Source of the DNA: an uncultured Microbacterium sp.
Lineage (GTDB): Bacteria > Actinomycetota > Actinomycetes > Actinomycetales > Microbacteriaceae
NCBI GenBank assembly: GCA_937926065.1
Contig: CALANM010000153.1
Span: forward strand, 1 to 26,070
DNA length: 26,070 nucleotides
Reading direction: 5' to 3'
In this document: positions 21,434 to 26,070 of the stretch, piece after piece
How the letters are laid out: each line of letters starts with the position of its first letter
How positions within the stretch are numbered: the stretch's first letter is position 1
Translations under genes and position numbers: made by a program
The notes under the pieces: model-generated
Database searches by the model: none
Seen by the model: only the letters and a program-made list of their open reading frames with translations
Told to the model about the DNA's origin: nothing

Positions 21434-22329
21434 CCGATCTGCAGCAGACCACTCCGGAGGAAGCCGCCGCGAAGGCCGCCGTCCTCATCGAATCGCTGCC
21501 GTGGCTACGCCGGTTCCGCGATCAGATCATCGTGATCAAGTACGGCGGCAACGCGATGGTGTCGGAGGAGCTGCAGGACGCGTTCGCGCAGGACATCGCC
21601 TATCTCCGCTTCGTCGGGGTCAAGCCGGTCGTCGTCCACGGGGGAGGCCCGCAGATCTCGAAGATGCTCGATCGGCTGTCGATTCCGAGCGAGTTCAAGG
21701 GCGGCTACCGGGTGACTTCGACGGAGGCGATCAGCGTCGTGCGCATGGTGCTGACCGGGCAGATCAACCCGCAGCTCGTCTCGAAGATCAACGCGTACGG
21801 TCCTCTGGCCACTGGCCTGTCGGGTGAGGACGCGGGACTGTTCCGCGGGCGCCGTCGCGGTGTCGTCATCGACGGGGTCGCGCATGACCTGGGGCATGTC
21901 GGCGATGTCGTGGGCGTCGACCCGCAGCCCGTGCTGGATCAGCTCAACGCGGGCCGCATCCCGATCGTCTCGTCGATCGCGCCCGACCTCGACAACCCCG
22001 GCCAGTCGCTCAACGTCAACGCGGATGCCGCGGCCGCGTCTCTCGCGGTGGCGCTCGGCGCGTCGAAGCTCGTCGTGCTCACCGACGTGCCGGGCCTCTA
22101 CGCCGACTGGCCGAACCGCGATTCGCTCGTGTCGCACCTGACGGCGGCCGAGCTGCGCGAGATGCTTCCCACGCTGGAATCGGGGATGATCCCCAAGATG
22201 CAGGCGTGTCTGGACGCCGTCGACGGCGGGGTCGACACTGCGGCCATCATCGACGGACGCCAGCCCCACTCGGTGCTGGTCGAGATCTTCACAGAACAGG
22301 GAATCGGAACCGAGGTCGTGGCGAAATGA
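21430..22329 (+). CDS. argB: Acetylglutamate kinase
   Basis: A 299-residue amino-acid kinase that phosphorylates N-acetylglutamate with ATP. Visible motifs: IVIKYGGNAM (about 35), VVVHGGGPQIS (about 70), GLSGEDAGLFRGRR and NVNADAAAASLAVALGASKL, ending in VLTDVPGLY. The N-terminal helix (QQTTPEEAAAKAAVLIESLPWLRRF) is the type found in hexameric, arginine-inhibited kinases, so feedback control by arginine is likely. The ATG overlaps the argJ stop as ATGA. Confidence 0.97.
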   Translation: MTDLQQTTPEEAAAKAAVLIESLPWLRRFRDQIIVIKYGGNAMVSEELQDAFAQDIAYLRFVGVKPVVVHGGGPQISKMLDRLSIPSEFKGGYRVTSTEAISVVRMVLTGQINPQLVSKINAYGPLATGLSGEDAGLFRGRRRGVVIDGVAHDLGHVGDVVGVDPQPVLDQLNAGRIPIVSSIAPDLDNPGQSLNVNADAAAASLAVALGASKLVVLTDVPGLYADWPNRDSLVSHLTAAELREMLPTLESGMIPKMQACLDAVDGGVDTAAIIDGRQPHSVLVEIFTEQGIGTEVVAK

Positions 22330-23585
22330 GCGATACGTTGATGCAGGCTGCCTGGCAGGAAGACGCGACGCGCGATCTCGTGCGCAACGCGGGCGACCGG
22401 CTGGCGCTGTTCACGCGCGGCGAGGGCGCCTACCTGTGGGACGACGCCGGACGCCGATACCTCGACTTCCTGGGCGGCATCGCCGTCACCTCCCTCGGGC
22501 ATGCGCACCCCGTGTTCGTCGACGCCGTCTCGCGGCAGGCGGCGACCCTGACACACGTCTCGAACTTCTTCGCCACTCCGCCGCAGCTCCAGCTCGCGGG
22601 CCTGCTGAAGAGGCTCGCAGGCACGGGGGAGTCGGGTCGCGTCTACTTCGCCAACTCGGGCGCCGAGGCGAACGAGGCGGCGTTCAAGCTCGCCCGTCTG
22701 CACGGCGCTCCGCGGGAAGGCGGCATCGGCCGACCCCGCATCCTCGCGCTCAAGAACGCCTTCCACGGGCGCACGATGGGCACCCTCGCCCTCACCGGCA
22801 AGCCCTACATGCAGGCGCCGTTCGAGCCGATGGTCCCTGGCGTGGAGTTCCTCGACACGTCGATCGAGGCGCTTGAAGCGGCGATGGACGACCGCGTCGC
22901 GGCTCTGTTCGTCGAACCCATCAAGGGCGAGGCGGGAGTCATCGATCTTCCCGAGGGCTTCCTCGAGGCTGCGCGCGAGCTCACCGCCCGCCACGGCGCG
23001 CTCCTCATCATCGACGAGATCCAGACGGGCGCCGGCCGCACGGGCGAGTGGTTCGCGTTCCAGCACACCGGCGTCACGCCCGATGCCATCACCGTCGCCA
23101 AGGGCATCGGCGGCGGCTTCCCGATCGGCGCGCTCATCACCTTTGGCGAGGCGAGCGAGCTGTTCTACCCGGGAACGCACGGCTCGACCTTCGGCGGCAA
23201 CGCGCTCGCGACGGCCGTCTCGGTGGCGGTGCTCGAGGAGATCGAGCGTGCCGGGCTCCTCGCCAACGCCACGGAGCGCGGCGGTCAGCTGCGCGCCGCG
23301 ATCCTCGGCCTCGAGTCGACGCTGGTCACCGAAGTGCGGGGTCGGGGTCTGCTCATCGGCATCGGACTGCGTCACCCCGTCGCCGGCGCCGTCGTCGCGG
23401 CCGCTCAGCAGCATGGCCTCATCGTCAACGCAGCAAATGAGGAGACCGTGCGCCTGGCTCCCGCCCTCACGATCGGCGACGTCGAAGTCGACGAGTTCAT
23501 CGATCTCTTCGGCCGCGCGCTGCGCACCGTCGAAGACTCCCTCCTGCTCGACGAGAGCCACACGACACCCGAGGAGCACGCATGA
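22326..23585 (+). CDS. argD: Acetylornithine aminotransferase
   Basis: A 419-residue class III PLP aminotransferase making N2-acetylornithine from the semialdehyde. Cofactor residues: Asp230 in LLIIDEIQTGAGRTG and the Schiff-base Lys259 in ITVAKGIGGGFPIGA. FANSGAEANEAAFKLAR and HGSTFGGNALA are family motifs. ATG 22326 gives MSDTLMQAAW and overlaps the argB stop. It may also act in lysine synthesis as in other bacteria. Length is slightly above the usual 390-400. Confidence 0.95.
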   Translation: MSDTLMQAAWQEDATRDLVRNAGDRLALFTRGEGAYLWDDAGRRYLDFLGGIAVTSLGHAHPVFVDAVSRQAATLTHVSNFFATPPQLQLAGLLKRLAGTGESGRVYFANSGAEANEAAFKLARLHGAPREGGIGRPRILALKNAFHGRTMGTLALTGKPYMQAPFEPMVPGVEFLDTSIEALEAAMDDRVAALFVEPIKGEAGVIDLPEGFLEAARELTARHGALLIIDEIQTGAGRTGEWFAFQHTGVTPDAITVAKGIGGGFPIGALITFGEASELFYPGTHGSTFGGNALATAVSVAVLEEIERAGLLANATERGGQLRAAILGLESTLVTEVRGRGLLIGIGLRHPVAGAVVAAAQQHGLIVNAANEETVRLAPALTIGDVEVDEFIDLFGRALRTVEDSLLLDESHTTPEEHA

Positions 23586-24505
23586 CCCGCCACCTGCTGC
23601 GCGATGACGACCTGACCCCCGCCGAGCAGGCCGAGATCCTCGACCTCGCGCTCGCGCTCAAGAAGGACCGCTGGAAGCTCAAGCCGCTCGAGGGCCCGCA
23701 GACGGTCGCGGTGATCTTCGACAAGTCGTCTACGCGCACGCGGGTCTCCTTCGCCGTGGGCATTGCGGATCTGGGTGGCTCGCCGCTCATCATCTCGACC
23801 GCCAACAGCCAGCTCGGCGGCAAGGAGACGCCGTCCGACACGGCTCGCGTGCTCGAGCGTCAGGTGGCGGCGATCGTGTGGCGGACGTACGCGCAGTCGG
23901 GGCTCGAAGAGATGGCTCGCGGCACCCGGGTGCCCGTCGTCAACGCGCTCAGCGACGACTTCCACCCGTGTCAGCTGCTCGCCGACCTGCTCACGATCCG
24001 CGAGCACAAGGGCGAGCTGAAGGGCCTCACCCTGGCGTTCTTCGGCGACGGCAAGTCGAACATGGGCCACTCCTATGTTCTCGCGGGCGTCACCGCCGGC
24101 ATGCATGTGCGCGTCGCATCGCCCGAGGAGTACGCGCCGCGTGAAGACGTCGTGGCGGATGCCGACCGCATCGCCGAGGAGACCGGTGGATCGGTCACCC
24201 TTTACACCGACCCGCTCGAGGCGGCGGCCGGCGCCGATGTCATCGTCACCGACACGTGGGTGTCGATGGGCAAGGAAGAGGAGAAGATCGCGCGCCTGCG
24301 CGACCTGGGCGCGTACAAGGTCACCCAGGAGACGATGTCGCTCGCCAAGAGCGACGCGATCTTCATTCACTGCCTGCCTGCCGACCGCGGCTATGAGGTC
24401 GACGCCGAGGTGATCGACGGTCCGCAGAGCGTCGTGTGGGACGAGGCGGAGAATCGCCTCCACGCGCAGAAGGCGCTGCTGGTCTGGCTCCTGCGGCAGC
24501 AGTGA
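23582..24505 (+). CDS. argF: Ornithine carbamoyltransferase
   Basis: A 307-residue transcarbamylase that joins ornithine and carbamoyl phosphate to give citrulline. The carbamoyl-phosphate site is SSTRTRVSF (49-57); DDFHPCQLLADLLTI and the ornithine-site motif HCLPADRGYEV are present. The motif reads PADRG, a variant of the common PAHRG/PAYRG. The ATG overlaps the argD stop as ATGA, closing the tightly coupled argCJBDF block. Neither argR nor argG follows, as they do in many actinobacterial clusters. Confidence 0.95.
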   Translation: MTRHLLRDDDLTPAEQAEILDLALALKKDRWKLKPLEGPQTVAVIFDKSSTRTRVSFAVGIADLGGSPLIISTANSQLGGKETPSDTARVLERQVAAIVWRTYAQSGLEEMARGTRVPVVNALSDDFHPCQLLADLLTIREHKGELKGLTLAFFGDGKSNMGHSYVLAGVTAGMHVRVASPEEYAPREDVVADADRIAEETGGSVTLYTDPLEAAAGADVIVTDTWVSMGKEEEKIARLRDLGAYKVTQETMSLAKSDAIFIHCLPADRGYEVDAEVIDGPQSVVWDEAENRLHAQKALLVWLLRQQ

Positions 24506-24532
24506 CGGCGACGGGCTGAGGCGGAGTCGGGT

Positions 24533-25690
24533 GTGAGCGCGACGAGCGGGGATGCCGTCGAAGGCCCCGACCGCCCTGGCCGTCGACCTCGCTCCGGCGC
24601 GCTCGCCCCGTCACGCATCGCGGGCGTCGACCTCGCCCGTGGGCTCGCCGTGCTCGGGATGTTCGCCGCACACCTGCTCACGATCGACGCGTTCGACTGG
24701 TCGCGACCCGAGACATGGATCGACCTGGCGAACGGCCGCTCGTCGATCCTGTTCGCGACGCTGGCCGGCGTCTCCCTCGCGCTCGTCACAGGGGGAGCGA
24801 CCCCCGTCGACGGCGACACACTCGCGCTCCGGCGGATGCGGATCGCGGCGCGCGCCGGACTCATCTGGCTGATCGGCGTGGCGCTCGTCCTCACTGGGGT
24901 GCCGGTCTACGTCATCCTGCCCGCCTACGCCGTGCTGTTCCTGCTCGCGCTTCCGCTGCTGAGCCTGCGACCGCCCGTGCTGTGGGCGCTCGCCGTCGTG
25001 CTCGCCCTCGTCATGCCGTGGGTGCAGCCGTGGCTCAACGACCTGCCGGTCTGGCAGGGCGCGACCGGTGCCGACCTTTCGCTTCTGCTCGGCTGGCACT
25101 ACCCGTTCACAACGTGGGCGGCGTTCGTCGTCGCCGGACTCGCCGCGGGCCGCTCCGACCTGGGCAGGGCAGCCACCGCCCTGCTCCTCCTCGTCGGAGG
25201 ATCCCTCGGCGCCCTTCTCGGCTACAGCGCCGCGGGGCTGTTCCCGGTGCCGATCCAGGACGGCCTCGCGCCGGTGTGGACCGCCGACGCGCACTCCGGC
25301 GGGCTCTTCGAAGTCGTCGGGTCGGGAGGGTTCGCGCTCGCCGTGCTCGGGGCGTCGCTCCTCGTCTGCCGCACGCCTCTCACGTGGATCGTGCTTCCCC
25401 TGCGGGCGGTCGGGTCGATGCCGCTCACCGCCTACGTGGGACAGATCGTCGCGTGGGCGATCGCCGCCGCCCTCCTGCTCGAGGAGATCGGCGACCTGTC
25501 GGGCTTCCGCGCGCTCGACCCGCTGCCGATCTTCGTCATCACGACCCTCGTCGCCTGCACCACGTGGGCGCTGCTGATCGGGCAGGGTCCGATGGAGCGC
25601 CTCGTCGCGTGGGCGAGCCGGTTCGCGGCATCCGACCCCGATGTCACCGGCCGGTCGGGGACGGGCGGCGCGACTAGGCTGGTGAAGTGA
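24533..25690 (+). CDS. Multi-pass membrane protein, DUF418/DUF1624-like
   Basis: A 385-residue integral membrane protein with about nine or ten hydrophobic segments. After a polar N-terminus comes RIAGVDLARGLAVLGMFAAHLL (about 28-49), the hallmark first helix of DUF418/DUF1624 and related heparan-glucosaminide-acetyltransferase-like proteins. Near the C-terminus, VGSMPLTAYVGQIVAWAIA matches the second conserved element of that group. An acyl-transfer role is only suggested by the family. The GTG at 24533 has GGAG 6 nt upstream. It starts 27 nt after argF and overlaps argH by 4 nt, so it is probably co-transcribed with the arg genes, though no arginine function is evident. Confidence 0.72.
   Translation: MSATSGDAVEGPDRPGRRPRSGALAPSRIAGVDLARGLAVLGMFAAHLLTIDAFDWSRPETWIDLANGRSSILFATLAGVSLALVTGGATPVDGDTLALRRMRIAARAGLIWLIGVALVLTGVPVYVILPAYAVLFLLALPLLSLRPPVLWALAVVLALVMPWVQPWLNDLPVWQGATGADLSLLLGWHYPFTTWAAFVVAGLAAGRSDLGRAATALLLLVGGSLGALLGYSAAGLFPVPIQDGLAPVWTADAHSGGLFEVVGSGGFALAVLGASLLVCRTPLTWIVLPLRAVGSMPLTAYVGQIVAWAIAAALLLEEIGDLSGFRALDPLPIFVITTLVACTTWALLIGQGPMERLVAWASRFAASDPDVTGRSGTGGATRLVK
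25675..25680 (+). promoter_or_regulatory. Putative -10 for leaderless argH inside the preceding ORF
   Basis: TAGGCT lies 6 nt before the argH GTG, within the last codons of the membrane-protein gene. It would let argH be expressed apart from the upstream operon. No strong -35. Confidence 0.35.
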
Positions 25691-26070
25691 CCGAATCGAC
25701 ACCGCATGGCACGAACGAAGGCGCACTCTGGGGAGCGCGCTTCGCGACCGGACCCTCTCCTGAGCTCCAGGAGCTGAGCCGCTCGACGCACTTCGACTGG
25801 ACGCTTGCGCTGTACGACATCGCCGGCTCGCACGCCCACACCAAGGCGCTCGCCGCTGCGGGCTACCTCACCGCCGACGAAGAGGCGCGCATGCACGCGG
25901 GTCTCGACGCGCTGGCCCGTGCGGTCACCGACGGCACGCTCGTCGCCCAGCCCGCAGACGAAGACGTGCACGGTGCTCTCGAGGCGGCGCTCATCGCCGA
26001 GGTCGGCCCCGATCTCGGCGGCAAGCTGCGCGCCGGTCGCAGCCGCAACGACCAGATCGCGACGCTCGTG
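25687..26070 (+). CDS. argH: Argininosuccinate lyase, 5' part (runs off the window)
   Basis: The first 128 codons of the last enzyme of arginine synthesis, which splits argininosuccinate into arginine and fumarate. The frame has no stop before the window ends. Family features are LWGARFATGPSPELQELSRS, LALYDIAGSHAHTKAL, the substrate-site motif DEDVHGALE and GGKLRAGRSRNDQIAT. The GTG start overlaps the stop of the membrane-protein gene as GTGA. argG is not adjacent upstream; it must lie beyond the window. Confidence 0.95.
   Translation, partial: MTESTPHGTNEGALWGARFATGPSPELQELSRSTHFDWTLALYDIAGSHAHTKALAAAGYLTADEEARMHAGLDALARAVTDGTLVAQPADEDVHGALEAALIAEVGPDLGGKLRAGRSRNDQIATLV

Overview
The window is high-GC DNA from an actinobacterium, most likely a Microbacteriaceae member such as Microbacterium. 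I infer this from codon use, an actinobacterial-type LexA box, PriA in place of HisA, a gluABCD-type transporter and the gene order. No taxonomic search was possible. Nearly all of it is chromosomal core metabolism. I see no insertion sequence, phage, CRISPR array, rRNA or tRNA.

Layout: (1) 1-1473: the 3' end of a probable metF, then lexA on the minus strand, divergent from a small membrane-anchored LysM gene whose promoter overlaps a good SOS box. (2) 1493-5454: hisC, hisB, hisH, priA and an SseB-family gene, mostly overlapping; hisD is not next to hisC. (3) 5503-7537: a minus-strand DUF1844 gene, then a long structured leader, infC with an ATC start, rpmI, rplT and a strong intrinsic terminator. 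(4) 7591-15576: a TrmH/SpoU RNA methyltransferase, a four-gene glutamate-type ABC importer (gluABCD order) with strong hairpins on both sides of the binding-protein gene, then pheS-pheT. (5) 15608-19019: a two-gene ABC exporter of unknown substrate and an NAD-dependent epimerase-like gene. (6) 19053-26070: the arginine cluster argC-J-B-D-F with 4-nt overlaps, a multi-pass membrane protein, and the 5' end of argH, which runs off the window.

Expression: many first genes have a TANNNT hexamer 6-8 nt before the start codon, the pattern expected of leaderless mRNAs. Two of these hexamers precede short ORFs: a 24-codon arginine-rich ORF before argC (a possible leader peptide) and a 15-codon ORF whose stop overlaps the priA start. 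The most interesting signals are regulatory: the infC leader RNA, the possible arginine leader, the lexA/LysM SOS switch and the priA upstream ORF. All protein functions rest on motif recognition, without database searches.
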